DNA of 64,000 nucleotides from Paenibacillus lutrae (GCF_009757775.1 NZ_RHLK01000001.1:347608-411607); one strand, 5' to 3'; counted from the stretch's first letter, positions 51,213 to 60,047 are shown. The notes: generated by a model not told the origin, from the letters alone. A program made the numbers and translations.

Positions 51213-53540
51213 CTAACCAAACAATAAATCCAGAATCTTTTCATCGGCTCTTCTATTCTTTCCGGTAAAAGGGTAGCAGTGAATATGAATCGCTGGATTG
51301 AAATTGAGTTCTATAATGCTGTAATTGGTATCGCCTGCTTCTTCCTCTATTGAATCAATCATCATATCCACCCCGCATATGGCCGCCCCTGCAGCTTTAG
51401 CGGATTGAATGGCAAGTTCCTTATAGCTGTCCGGTATCTCATCCGTTAGATCGATACTGTCTCCTCCTGTACTAATGTTCGAATTTTCTCTGAGATAGAT
51501 GATTTTCCCTGCTGGGGGTCTATCGTTCCAGCTCATACCGTGATTCTTCAAAAACATTTCTTCGGCTTCCCCTAACTGAATTTTCTCAAGGGGAGTCTTA
51601 TACCCTTTGCCTCTGAGCGGGTCTTTATTCTTCGTATGAACAAGCTGCTCGATCGTATGGATTCCGTCTCCGACTACATTTGCAGGGACACGATGCAGAA
51701 TTCCTACGACCTCATCTCCCATAACTAGAAAGCGATATTCCCTTCCTGTCATAAATTCCTCAAGAAGGACTGTCCCATCGTGAGTAAAAGCTATTCTAAA
51801 CGCTTTTTCCATTTCCTCTCTGGAATATTCTTGATTAAATATCGTTATGCCCAGCCCAAAATTGGTTGATTTCGGCTTTATTACAATGGGAGTACCGCGA
51901 TATGTTTCGTAGGCAAACATAGCTTCTTCCAAACTTTGGAACGCTTTTCCTGACGGCACACGAATCCCATGTTGTTTGAGAACGTCTTTCGTCACAACCT
52001 TATTCTCCATAATTAACACCGTACTATAAGAGTCCAGGGAAGTTTTTGTAGCCTGTTTCACATACTCTCTATGATTACCTTGTGAAAGTAAGACAAAATT
52101 CTCTTCCCGATCCACCAATTTAAACCGTATGCCTCGTTTGACCGCTGCCTTTAAGAGGAGTTGCGTTGACAATTCGAGATCCTCATATCCTGCAAACCGG
52201 TATCCGTTTTGACTACTCTGCCGGGCGTATTTTTTTGCCTTTTCCAAATGGTAAGTCAAATAGGATGATTGATGAATCTCCGTCTTCACTATTGAGGCGA
52301 CATTTAACTCAGCGTGAAGAATCTTCTGCTTTTCACCGTCCAGGATCTGACCATAATCCTCGTTCCCCGGAAACAAGAGCTGCACCATTTCCTTCATCTT
52401 CTCGATAAAAGCAAGTGCCATTTCTTCCATAGTAAACTGACTATATTCAGGCTCGTTTAAATAGCCTTTTATCCCTTCCATGATCATCTGATCCTGGTTG
52501 ATGTTAGCTATTCTCTGATCTTCCTCATCGAAGGATTCATCTGCTTTAAACACCATAAAGAGAATAAACAAATGAATAAAGTGCATCATTTCTTTGCTTA
52601 TTCCTATCTTATGAAGTGGATTGATATCAATAAATCGAAGCTCCAAGTATGCTACTCCATCTTCCACAAGCTCTTGGCAGAGGTTGATCCCCTTCGAGGT
52701 TTTTAAGCGAATGGGACTGTAAAATTCCTTCACGCTCAGCAATTCATTCTGCTGGATCAACCGGTTTAAATCATGAACATACTCATTGGCCGAGTTAAAT
52801 GAAACATAATAAGATTTTTCGTTGCGGTAGCCGCATACACTGTTTCGCAGGGAATTCATGATCGGAAAATAATAACTCTTATTATCATGGGAATCGGCTA
52901 AACGAACACATTTTTCCATATAAGTATTATCAAAAACAGGACTTGCTCCTGTTAAATAGATGAGCAGCCAACGGTACCTGAGCAAGTTACGGGTTACTTT
53001 AAAATAAATCGCATCTTTAAACTCCTTATAGTCTTTATGCTGCTCCTGGATAGCATAGAGTCTTGTAAGAAATTTCTCATCGAACGAAAAATTATAGTGA
53101 ATTCCGCTTAAAAGCTGTCTCTTTCGACCATACTTATCCGCCAATACACCTCGATAGCTATCCGCGATGGGGTCACTCATTCGGGCAATCGGAATTTCCT
53201 TCTCTTCGGGCAGCATGGGAGGATTGCTGCTTGGCCACAAATATTCTCCTTTCAATTCGACAGACACAATGTCATGTAAGGCTTCCATGAAGTGATACGT
53301 CGCTTCAATCGAATCAAGGGCGGGGGTTATCATCTCGATTTGACTCTCTGAGAAATCAGTCTGAATATAAGGATTTTCCGTCTTGCTTCCAAAAGCTTTG
53401 GGGTGAGGTGTCAGGGCAAGTTTCCCGTCTGGATCGACTCGTACATTCTCCTTTTCCAAACCAAAAAGGCCTCGAAGCAGATCATTCTGAAGTCCATTGT
53501 CTATGACAACCTGTAAAAGTTCACGATTTAACAAATTCAT
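51213..53540 (-). CDS. gshF: Bifunctional glutamate-cysteine ligase / glutathione synthetase
   Basis: 775 residues, the size of GshF (GshAB). The N-terminal two-thirds is a GshA domain: GLEKENVRVDPDGKLALTPHPKAFGSKTENPYIQTDFSESQIEMITP with the substrate-binding segment, WPSSNPPMLPEEKEIPIA and SGIHYNFSFDEKFL. The last 290 residues form an ATP-grasp domain (PIVIKPKSTNFGLGITIF, VLLEEFMTGREYRFLVMGDEVVGILHRVPANVVGDG, IIELNFNPAIHIHCYPFTGKNRR). It makes glutathione from Glu, Cys and Gly in one protein. Most Bacillales use bacillithiol, so GshF is an accessory trait. It is 28 bp after the MATE gene and last in the ArsR-controlled operon, so glutathione synthesis appears to be induced by a metalloid or metal. 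Confidence 0.95.
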   Translation of the reverse strand: MNLLNRELLQVVIDNGLQNDLLRGLFGLEKENVRVDPDGKLALTPHPKAFGSKTENPYIQTDFSESQIEMITPALDSIEATYHFMEALHDIVSVELKGEYLWPSSNPPMLPEEKEIPIARMSDPIADSYRGVLADKYGRKRQLLSGIHYNFSFDEKFLTRLYAIQEQHKDYKEFKDAIYFKVTRNLLRYRWLLIYLTGASPVFDNTYMEKCVRLADSHDNKSYYFPIMNSLRNSVCGYRNEKSYYVSFNSANEYVHDLNRLIQQNELLSVKEFYSPIRLKTSKGINLCQELVEDGVAYLELRFIDINPLHKIGISKEMMHFIHLFILFMVFKADESFDEEDQRIANINQDQMIMEGIKGYLNEPEYSQFTMEEMALAFIEKMKEMVQLLFPGNEDYGQILDGEKQKILHAELNVASIVKTEIHQSSYLTYHLEKAKKYARQSSQNGYRFAGYEDLELSTQLLLKAAVKRGIRFKLVDREENFVLLSQGNHREYVKQATKTSLDSYSTVLIMENKVVTKDVLKQHGIRVPSGKAFQSLEEAMFAYETYRGTPIVIKPKSTNFGLGITIFNQEYSREEMEKAFRIAFTHDGTVLLEEFMTGREYRFLVMGDEVVGILHRVPANVVGDGIHTIEQLVHTKNKDPLRGKGYKTPLEKIQLGEAEEMFLKNHGMSWNDRPPAGKIIYLRENSNISTGGDSIDLTDEIPDSYKELAIQSAKAAGAAICGVDMMIDSIEEEAGDTNYSIIELNFNPAIHIHCYPFTGKNRRADEKILDLLFG

Positions 53541-53568
53541 GTTTATGACCGTCCTTTATTCGGGTTCA

Positions 53569-54912
53569 TTAAGAAATAGCAGGTGTAATCTGGATATTAC
53601 GCATAGACTTTCTAAACCAAATGACCAAAATGATGCCCTTAATTACACTGCTTAGCGCAATTGACATCCAAACTCCATTTAAACCAAACGGCTCAGACAA
53701 GAGCAAAGCCAACGGTATCCTTAACACCGTAAATAAAATGCTGAACATCGGCGGAATATGTGTTTTACCAATCCCATTAAATGCACCTACTGTCATCAGT
53801 TCCATACACATAAACAATTGGGAGAAACCGATAATTCGCATATAATCCGTCCCCAGCTTCAGGCTCGCAGCATCAGATAGAAACAGCGAAAAGAGCTGCT
53901 GAGGAAATAAAATGAATACGAGCGAAATGAAAGTACCGAATAAGGAGGTCAATAGCAAGGCTTTCCGGTACCCCTGCTGAATCCGGTCCAATCGCCGCGC
54001 TCCGTAATTTTGTCCAAAAAAGGCTGCGATAGCTCCTTGTAGACCCCCTATCGTCATATAGGAGATTGATTCAATTTGAATGCCCACCTTTTGAACCGCG
54101 ATGGCTTCTGCTCCCCAGCCGATGATGATCTTAGCCATCAGGATCGAAATGATTGTAAAAGTGACCCGTTGAATCGAGATCGGAATTCCCAATCGGATAA
54201 CTTCTTTCATAAGACGGATACTGCATACCGATGGTTTAGAGAGAAATTCTAATTTTTTTGTTTTTATTACAAACAGGAAGGTTACTAGCAGATTGGCGGT
54301 TAGTGTAGCGATAGCGGCCCCGGCAACTCCCCAGCCTTCAAAATCGCCTGCTCCAAAGATGAATAAGGGATCAAGAATGATATTCAAAATAAGACCCGCT
54401 GAGAAAATATAAAACGGCTGCTTGCTGTTCCCCATCGCATTCAAAATGGCAGCATACAACGTGTTAGGGATTGAAAATACGGTGCCTGCTATCGAGATCA
54501 ATAAAAATTGCTTGGTCATCCTCTCAACTTCTTCACTTCCAAGATCGAAGAAACCTATAAGCCAGTCCCGGGTTAAAATGATAAAAACCATGTAGAGCAA
54601 CCCTAACACCACAGACATTATAAATCCGTTCTTCACATATGACTTGGCTCCTTCGACCTGACCGGATCCCATACAATGTGCAACCTTAATTCCAGTGCCA
54701 ATCGTTATCATGGTTGATAGAGCGACCGCTAAATTAATGAAAAAGCTTGCCGTGCCAATCGCAGCAACGGGACCGCTTCCCAGCCTTCCGACCCAAATCA
54801 TATCCACAAGACCATAGGTTGTCGATATAAAATTGGTCGCAATGATGGGCATAGTCAATCTTACTAATGTAGACATAATAGGTCCCTGGGTTAAATCATT
54901 TGTGCCCTTCAT
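53569..54912 (-). CDS. MATE-family efflux transporter
   Basis: 447 residues from ATG 54912 (AAAGGAG upstream; longer frames start earlier without a good site). Twelve membrane helices in two bundles: STLVRLTMPIIATNFISTTYGLVDMIWVGRLG, GTASFFINLAVALSTMITIGTG, and in the second half LGIPISIQRVTFTIISILMAKIIIGWGAEAIAVQKVG. The NorM/DinF-type signature and length are normal. MATE proteins export cationic drugs or other solutes using Na+ or H+ gradients. Here the gene lies between an arsenite-type ArsR sensor and gshF, so the substrate may be a thiol conjugate or an arsenical; this is inference from context only. Confidence 0.93.
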   Translation of the reverse strand: MKGTNDLTQGPIMSTLVRLTMPIIATNFISTTYGLVDMIWVGRLGSGPVAAIGTASFFINLAVALSTMITIGTGIKVAHCMGSGQVEGAKSYVKNGFIMSVVLGLLYMVFIILTRDWLIGFFDLGSEEVERMTKQFLLISIAGTVFSIPNTLYAAILNAMGNSKQPFYIFSAGLILNIILDPLFIFGAGDFEGWGVAGAAIATLTANLLVTFLFVIKTKKLEFLSKPSVCSIRLMKEVIRLGIPISIQRVTFTIISILMAKIIIGWGAEAIAVQKVGIQIESISYMTIGGLQGAIAAFFGQNYGARRLDRIQQGYRKALLLTSLFGTFISLVFILFPQQLFSLFLSDAASLKLGTDYMRIIGFSQLFMCMELMTVGAFNGIGKTHIPPMFSILFTVLRIPLALLLSEPFGLNGVWMSIALSSVIKGIILVIWFRKSMRNIQITPAIS

Positions 54913-54981
54913 GATCTTGTTGCTCCTTTTTACTGAAGGCTCTCCATTCATCAATTTTATTTGATGTATCAGTCAAAAAAA

Positions 54982-55296
54982 TTAGTTATTTGTAGAAGGA
55001 TAGAAAACGCAGCATAGCTTTTCGGATAAGAGTCCCTTGATCTCTTCATCGTTCAATTCATAATAGTTCCATTTCCCGACACGTTCCATAAGTATCAAGT
55101 TTGCATCAAGCAGCATTTTTAGATGATAGGACAGTTTCGATTGAGGCAGTTCCAGCATGTCTGTCAGGTCACATACACATACTTTACCGCGCTGATTTAA
55201 TTCATAGATGATCCTCAGCCGATTCTTATCAGACAGGGCTTTGAACTTTTGTTCATACAGGTTTAGAACTTCTTCTTCTATAAGAGGGACCTTCAT
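54982..55296 (-). CDS. ArsR-family regulator (arsenite-type CxC sensor)
   Basis: 104 residues. The winged helix is FKALSDKNRLRIIYELNQRGKVCVCDLTDMLELPQSKLSYHLKML. It holds Cys40 and Cys42 in VCVCDL, the As(III)/Sb(III) site of classical ArsR, and a C-terminal Cys95-Cys96 pair that could supply the third thiolate. ATG 55296 sits behind a GAGGTGAC-type ribosome site. It heads an operon with MATE and gshF genes (70 and 28 bp gaps). Its promoter has an ATCAAA-N4-TTTGAT operator at the start point, so it should be autoregulated and derepressed by metalloids. Confidence 0.93.
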   Translation of the reverse strand: MKVPLIEEEVLNLYEQKFKALSDKNRLRIIYELNQRGKVCVCDLTDMLELPQSKLSYHLKMLLDANLILMERVGKWNYYELNDEEIKGLLSEKLCCVFYPSTNN

Positions 55297-55315
55297 GGTG
55301 TCACCTCAACCTCCC

Positions 55316-55366
55316 ATCAAATTATTTTGATACATCCATCATAGCAAGTCATTACAAGCGCGTCAA
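55316..55366 (-). promoter_or_regulatory. arsR-MATE-gshF promoter and ArsR operator
   Basis: Minus strand: TTGACG (55361-55366), 17 bp, TATGAT (55338-55343). The operator-like repeat ATCAAA-N4-TTTGAT (55316-55331) lies directly over the start region, as expected for ArsR repression. Confidence 0.8.
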
Positions 55367-55377
55367 TCATCCACTTT

Positions 55378-55400
55378 TTTGATTGGTATACCCTATCAAA
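55378..55400. repeat. 23-bp near-perfect palindrome upstream of arsR promoter
   Basis: TTTGAT ... ATCAAA outer arms around a TGGTATACCC-type core, one mismatched pair. It lies just upstream of the -35. It shares TTTGAT/ATCAAA half-sites with the ArsR operator and may be a second, upstream operator. Confidence 0.55.
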
Positions 55401-55426
55401 TAGTGACTTTGTTCTAAAATATAGAC

Positions 55427-55471
55427 AGCGGCAGCAGGATCGGGAAATTAATTCCCAATCCTCCTGCCGCT
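55427..55471. terminator. Large hairpin between recombinase and arsR units
   Basis: About 20-bp arms (AGCGGCAG..AGGAT.GGGAA / TTCCC.ATCCT.CTGCCGCT) with a small AT loop, 50 bp after the recombinase stop. There is no clear T-run, so termination is likely but not certain. Confidence 0.45.
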
Positions 55472-55520
55472 CTTCTAATGAACTATCATTATCGGTTAAC
55501 GATTGTTATCTGACCCGGCA

Positions 55521-56441
55521 CTACCCAATCACCTCCATGGGTATGTTAACAGAAGCCATCGCATTTTTCTTCTGCTCATCATTAATATGCGTATAGAGAT
55601 CGGTGGTTTCAATGGATGCATGCCCCATAAGCTCCTTCACAATTCGGATATCATGTCCTTTTTTTAGCATCATGGTTGCGAAAGAGTGCCGCAGCTTATG
55701 GCAGGATAAATTCATGTCCGTCACCTTTGGATTGTGTTCCTTAAAAGCTGAAAAAGTTTGGTAAGCGATCTTCTGGATCTGTCTGATCGAGAGTCGTCTT
55801 CCCTTTTGTGATACAAAGAAGGCGTCTTCTTTGGTGCTATAAGGGGTAAGGCGCTCTTCCAATACTTTACTTAAATAGTCCTTAAGCATATCGGGAAGCG
55901 GGATTTCATTCCACTTCCTTCCCTTACCAAACACTTCGATAGTTCCTTTTGCCTTCTTGAAATTCAAGAGGTTCAACCGGTGCACTTCACCCACCCGCAG
56001 TCCGCAATAACCCATTAGCAGGAAGATGGCTATATTTCGATTCCGATATTTTCCGTTGATATAATCCAAGCTTTGTACCAGCTCTTCTTCTTCGAGATAG
56101 ACGGGCTTCTTATTTTTCTCGGTCTTGGATTTTCTCACTTCTAACGCCGGATTCTTCGCTGCCAAATCGAAGTCGATTAAAGCACTATAAAAGGATCTTA
56201 CTGCTGAGAGTGTCCGGTTTCTTGTAGACTCACCGGCCGTTTTTTGCTTGGAAACAAGAAAGTTGATCACACCTATCTTGCCGGCTTCTTCAATTGGACC
56301 GCCTTCTAAAGATTGAAGAAAGCACAGCACTTCCCGGATATATTCTTTTTGCGTAGCTTCTGTATATCCGAATTGTTTCATCCATAATGAAAATGCACGG
56401 ATCTGTTCTGGATATTTTTCTTTGATTTCATATCTATTCAT
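55521..56441 (-). CDS. Tyrosine recombinase (XerC/D-like)
   Basis: 306 residues from ATG 56441, with GGGGGAG upstream; a TTG one codon earlier is also possible. The N-terminal SAM-like domain (FSLWMKQFGYTEATQKEYIREVLCFLQSL) is followed by the catalytic domain with Arg149 (CGLRVGEV), His248-x-x-Arg251 (CHKLRHSFAT), His274 (MGHASIETT) and nucleophile Tyr283 (DLYTHI), a complete set. It cuts and rejoins DNA by a 3'-phosphotyrosine. Length and sequence are nearer Xer-type or resolvase-like enzymes than phage integrases. No tRNA, att repeat, excisionase or phage gene is next to it. It may belong to an accessory element whose other parts are not in view. Confidence 0.9.
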   Translation of the reverse strand: MNRYEIKEKYPEQIRAFSLWMKQFGYTEATQKEYIREVLCFLQSLEGGPIEEAGKIGVINFLVSKQKTAGESTRNRTLSAVRSFYSALIDFDLAAKNPALEVRKSKTEKNKKPVYLEEEELVQSLDYINGKYRNRNIAIFLLMGYCGLRVGEVHRLNLLNFKKAKGTIEVFGKGRKWNEIPLPDMLKDYLSKVLEERLTPYSTKEDAFFVSQKGRRLSIRQIQKIAYQTFSAFKEHNPKVTDMNLSCHKLRHSFATMMLKKGHDIRIVKELMGHASIETTDLYTHINDEQKKNAMASVNIPMEVIG

Positions 56442-56628
56442 CAAGGTGCGTTCTCCCCCATCAACAAATGCTCACCGGTACATCTATATTTCTTCTAAGT
56501 GTTAGTGCGGTAATAGCAAACGAATTCTTCATCATTTCTTAACTGAAAAACTAACAAAATACATACTTCGAAGACAAAAAGAAGCCCTGCTAGTGGTCGC
56601 CTATAAAATAAAAATCGATTTAAAAGGA
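56442..56628. other. Intergenic region, nothing supported
   Basis: AT-rich spacer between the recombinase gene and the terminator of the MerR gene. No gene, operator or repeat was recognised. Confidence 0.4.
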
Positions 56629-56658
56629 AAGTGCGCCAAATATGTATTTGGCGCACTT
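56629..56658 (-). terminator. Terminator of MerR gene
   Basis: A perfect 14-bp stem AAGTGCGCCAAATA / TATTTGGCGCACTT with a 2-nt loop. On the minus strand CTTTCCTTTTAAA follows. It is about 75 bp after the MerR stop. Confidence 0.65.
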
Positions 56659-56733
56659 ATTATAACACATTTTTGTCTTAGTTGGATCACCTTAATTAGG
56701 GTCACCTCAATTATATAGTAATGGTGATTATCT

Positions 56734-57552
56734 CTAGAGCGAAACCTCAACTGAAACCCGAATGACATAGTCATTGGGATTTTGCTCTGAAAAATAGTTG
56801 AGTAAATCCATTGTATACGCATTTCCGCATACCTTCATTCCGTTACGCCCGATGTACTTTTTGATTATGGAGCAAGTTTCTGTTAGGGTCTCGTAAGAGC
56901 CTTTATGGTCCATCACAGCATAAACTCCCTTAGGCTTGGTGATCATGTTTTCTCCCGAAATAGGCTCTTTTAGCCGATTGGCTATCCAGCCCCAAGTATA
57001 GTCGCCGGATTCAAAACGCTCCTCGCTTATAATCGTCCAAATCGGGAATTCGTGATTAATAAAGTGCTTTTCGCAATAGTCCCGATGTTCACTTAATTTG
57101 ATAAAAAACTCCTTATCATCGCCTTGTTCCAGCGGCGTCGCAATAAAATATTCCTCTTCACATTCCTCTATACACGGAACATCCAGTAACGCCTCCATGG
57201 TTTTCTCCGTCATTTGAATGGCACTTCCCAGGATATCTTGCATTCGTTTAATTCGGAGCAGTTCCACTTCCAGTTCATGCTGCTTCTGTTTAAATAGTTT
57301 GACGAGCAAGGGAGTGTTCTGATTCTGGATAAATTCCTTGATTTCTTGAAGGGAGCTTCCCGCCTTCTTGAGTACATTAATAATATCCAATAGGTAAGAT
57401 TGTCGAAAAGAATAATACCGATAGCCTTTAGCATTAATGAATTCCGGCTTTAAGAGCCCGATCTCGTCGTAATGAAAAAGCGTATGTTTGGTTACCCCAC
57501 ATAGGTTGGCCAGTTCGCTGATCGTAAAATATTGATTCTTAATCTCCGGCAT
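56734..57552 (-). CDS. MerR-family multidrug-sensing regulator (BmrR/BltR-like)
   Basis: 272 residues. N-terminal MerR domain: YFTISELANLCGVTKHTLFHYDEIGLLKPEFINAKGYRYYSFRQ, with the HYDEIGLLxP signature, then a long dimer coiled coil (about 80-120). The C-terminal half is a GyrI-like drug-binding domain (EEYFIATPLEQGDDKEFF... PKGVYAVMDHKGSYETLTETCSIIKKYI), the sensor of cationic or lipophilic drugs in BmrR and BltR. The gene is divergent from a 14-helix MFS exporter whose promoter has the 19-bp spacer and palindrome expected of MerR targets, so it should activate the pump. Confidence 0.92.
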   Translation of the reverse strand: MPEIKNQYFTISELANLCGVTKHTLFHYDEIGLLKPEFINAKGYRYYSFRQSYLLDIINVLKKAGSSLQEIKEFIQNQNTPLLVKLFKQKQHELEVELLRIKRMQDILGSAIQMTEKTMEALLDVPCIEECEEEYFIATPLEQGDDKEFFIKLSEHRDYCEKHFINHEFPIWTIISEERFESGDYTWGWIANRLKEPISGENMITKPKGVYAVMDHKGSYETLTETCSIIKKYIGRNGMKVCGNAYTMDLLNYFSEQNPNDYVIRVSVEVSL

Positions 57553-57616
57553 CTTTCATTCCTCCGTCATGACCTGAAAAGTCTGGTACTTGAATTGTAT
57601 AGGATAAGATAGGTGT

Positions 57617-57647
57617 TTGTCTATAGGGTAACCCTATAGTTTAGAGT
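57617..57647 (+). promoter_or_regulatory. MerR-type promoter of the MFS gene
   Basis: TTGTCT (57617-57622), a 19-bp spacer, TAGAGT (57642-57647). The perfect 9-1-9 palindrome CTATAGGGT-A-ACCCTATAG (57621-57639) fills the over-long spacer, the hallmark of promoters that MerR proteins activate by untwisting DNA. Confidence 0.85.
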
Positions 57648-57694
57648 TTAAGTAGAAGGATTCTAGATTAATGAGATAGGGAGGAACAAGGAAA

Positions 57695-59191
57695 ATGACT
57701 CGTTTCAAACGCTGGATTATTCTGGCCGTCGTTTCTAGTGCCCTTATGCTCATAGTGATGGATGCGACGATTCTTTATACAGCTTTGCCAAGTTTAACTC
57801 ATGATCTGGGTGCGTCCGCATCGGAAAAATTGTGGGTTCTGAATGGCTATTCCCTTGTTATGGCTGGTCTGCTTCCGGCTATGGGGACACTCGGAGATCG
57901 TTACGGCTACAAAGGAATTTTCTCACTCGGATTGCTTACATTTACGGCAGCTTCTCTTCTCGCCGCTTTTGCCCCAACACCCTTTGTATTAATAGCGGGA
58001 AGGGTTCTCCTTGCCGTTGGAGCATCCATGATGATGCCCGCTACATTGTCCATCATCAGGGTAACGTTTACCGATCCGCGTGAGCTGGGATTGGCAATTG
58101 GTATTTGGGGCTCTATATCGTCAGGGGGTGCAGGGCTCGGTCCTATTTTAGGCGGACTGCTTGTGGAACATTTCTGGTGGGGCGCGGCTTTTTTGATCAA
58201 CGTTCCCATTGCGATCACAGCACTAATTTTGACCTTGGTGTATGTTCCTAAACATGAAGGCAATAAGGAAAAGAAGTGGGACTTTACCGGCTCCGTCCAA
58301 ATTTTGATTACCATGGTAGCCCTCATCTTTGCCATCAAAGAGTTTGCTCGGCGCGAAGGATCTCCGGCGTTTGCAACCATTAGCGCCCTTATCGGGATCG
58401 TGGGACTAATCCTTTTTATTCGTCGTCAAATTAGAAGCTCCAACCCGCTGCTTGATCTGTCGCTCTTTAAAATACCTCCTTTTACCACTGGATTTATAAC
58501 GGCTCTGGTCGGTCTTTTCGGACAATTGGGCATTCAGTATATCGTCACTCAACGTCTCCAATTGGTCGAAGGCTTTGGTCCACTGCAAGCGGGACTTATT
58601 ACGCTAAGCCTACCAGTCGCTGCTCTTGTTGCGGGCCCGGTAGTTGGGAAGATGTTATATCGCTATGATGTCATTAGTATCAAAAGCATTACACTTCTTA
58701 TTGCATCCTTGGGGACCGTGATTTATCTCTTTCAATTTAATTCAGGCATTGCGGGGCAAATACTCGGTCTGGCGATCCTTGGGGCAGGCCTGGGAGCAGG
58801 CATGACTGCAGCGTCTCACTCGATCATGAGTTATGCGCCGCCTGAAAAAGCGGGGATGGCGGCTTCTATTGAAGAAGTGGCCTATGAACTTGGCGGGGCA
58901 TCCGGAATCGCGATCATCGGAAGCTTGTCTGGCCTTGTATTTACGTTGTCCATGAAAATCCCTGAAGGACTTCAGGTTCCGGCAAATGTGAAGGACAGTC
59001 TGGATGATACACTTCTGGTGGCGGAAAGGTTGTCTGGACAAGCATCCGAGGCATTGAAAGAGGCGGGTCGCACTGCTTTTGATGAGTCCTTTTTCGCTAT
59101 CCTTGTGGGAGTAGCTTTATTTTTTGGAATCGCTTCGTTAGTCATTGGGATGGCAGGAGCCCGTTCAAAACATAAAAGAATGGACGTTTAA
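57695..59191 (+). CDS. MFS multidrug exporter, DHA2 (QacA/EmrB) family
   Basis: 498 residues behind AGGGAGGAAC, with 14 predicted helices. The first helix has MDATILYTALPSLTHDLGASASEKLWVLNGYSLVMAGLLPAMGTLGDRYGYKGIF, the DHA2 opening with the acidic residue of motif D1 and motif A (GDRYGYKG). Motif C follows as GSISSGGAGLGPILGG in helix 5, typical of antiporters. It should extrude hydrophobic cations or biocides in exchange for protons. The promoter is MerR-regulated, and the regulator gene is divergent. Closest family match by eye is the QacA/SmvA group. Confidence 0.93.
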   Translation: MTRFKRWIILAVVSSALMLIVMDATILYTALPSLTHDLGASASEKLWVLNGYSLVMAGLLPAMGTLGDRYGYKGIFSLGLLTFTAASLLAAFAPTPFVLIAGRVLLAVGASMMMPATLSIIRVTFTDPRELGLAIGIWGSISSGGAGLGPILGGLLVEHFWWGAAFLINVPIAITALILTLVYVPKHEGNKEKKWDFTGSVQILITMVALIFAIKEFARREGSPAFATISALIGIVGLILFIRRQIRSSNPLLDLSLFKIPPFTTGFITALVGLFGQLGIQYIVTQRLQLVEGFGPLQAGLITLSLPVAALVAGPVVGKMLYRYDVISIKSITLLIASLGTVIYLFQFNSGIAGQILGLAILGAGLGAGMTAASHSIMSYAPPEKAGMAASIEEVAYELGGASGIAIIGSLSGLVFTLSMKIPEGLQVPANVKDSLDDTLLVAERLSGQASEALKEAGRTAFDESFFAILVGVALFFGIASLVIGMAGARSKHKRMDV

Positions 59192-59427
59192 AATCTAAAA
59201 AGGCTCATGATTTAAACCTAACCTCGTAAGGCAGTTCGCCAGCGGCTACACGACTGTTTAGCTTAAAGCTTCTTATCGCCCCGACACTTCGAATACTACT
59301 TGCGGATTGCCTGACCGTTTTGATATTCAACTGCTTTTGTTAAATGTATAGTAACCCAGATCCTGACGTCATTGAGCTCTTGCCCATCCATTTATGTCAT
59401 GGCTATAAGAATATTTATCTCAAAGAA
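59192..59427. other. Intergenic region, nothing supported
   Basis: Spacer between convergent MFS and Rrf2 genes. No gene was found; the Rrf2 terminator follows at its right end. Confidence 0.4.
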
Positions 59428-59462
59428 CAAAAAAACGATAATCACCTATTGTAATTATCGTT
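59428..59462 (-). terminator. Terminator of Rrf2 gene
   Basis: Stem AACGATAAT / ATTATCGTT with an 11-nt loop, followed on the minus strand by TTTTTTGTTC, 25 bp after the Rrf2 stop. Confidence 0.85.
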
Positions 59463-59487
59463 CTTGGGTTATCTTATTTTGATAATA

Positions 59488-59964
59488 CTAATTCTCAGCT
59501 ATTGAATAACTACAGTCTGTAGAAGCTGTATCTAACACGGATTGAATCGTATGCTCCCGCAAATAGTGATATAAATGCTGTTCAGCCCCAGCCATCACCT
59601 TTTTAATTTGACATTCCTGATTAGAGCTGTTTTTAGGTTTATCGTGTTCTTCGCCTAATAACTTATGCTGCTGGGAATTTAAATTAGAGCATTCAAACAT
59701 TCGCTGCCTGCCTTCAATAGCCCAAATAACTTCCAAGAATGTTATCTCTTTGGCTGGACGTGCAAGCTCATAACCGCCTTTTACTCCAGATACAGCTCCG
59801 ACAATTCCATCCTTTCTTAGTCTAGTCATAATTTTAGACAGATAGCTTTCCGAGACATTAAGCATAGTAGATATTTCCTTAATTCCTACGTTACTAAGAC
59901 GATCCAAATGAGCTAAGTAAACTAAAGCGTGCAGAGCATAATCGGTACTTTTTGAAAACTGCAT
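59488..59964 (-). CDS. Rrf2-family transcriptional regulator
   Basis: 158 residues; ATG 59964 follows AAAGGAGC. The N-terminal winged helix reads MQFSKSTDYALHALVYLAHLDRLSNVGIKEISTMLNVSESYLSKIMTRLRKDGIVGAVSGVKGGYELARP, the standard Rrf2 opening. Three Cys are present: ECSNL near 90, QECQI near 116 and TDCSYS near 152. Their spacing is not the tight NsrR/IscR cluster pattern, so a redox-thiol or looser metal/Fe-S sensor is possible. It follows the methyltransferase gene by 83 bp on the same strand, and the promoter of that pair carries a TATTAC-N6-GTAATA palindrome that may be its target. Confidence 0.9.
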   Translation of the reverse strand: MQFSKSTDYALHALVYLAHLDRLSNVGIKEISTMLNVSESYLSKIMTRLRKDGIVGAVSGVKGGYELARPAKEITFLEVIWAIEGRQRMFECSNLNSQQHKLLGEEHDKPKNSSNQECQIKKVMAGAEQHLYHYLREHTIQSVLDTASTDCSYSIAEN

Positions 59965-60047
59965 GGTTTCTGCTCCTTTGCCCCGCCACTACTGGCAGGG
60001 ATCAACTCCATAGTAATTGTCTTATTAAATGAATGTGAGATACCTTG

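Noticed and set aside
55521-56441. Prophage or integron boundary
   Set aside because: No phage genes, tRNA, attC-like repeats or cassette array lie next to the recombinase gene.
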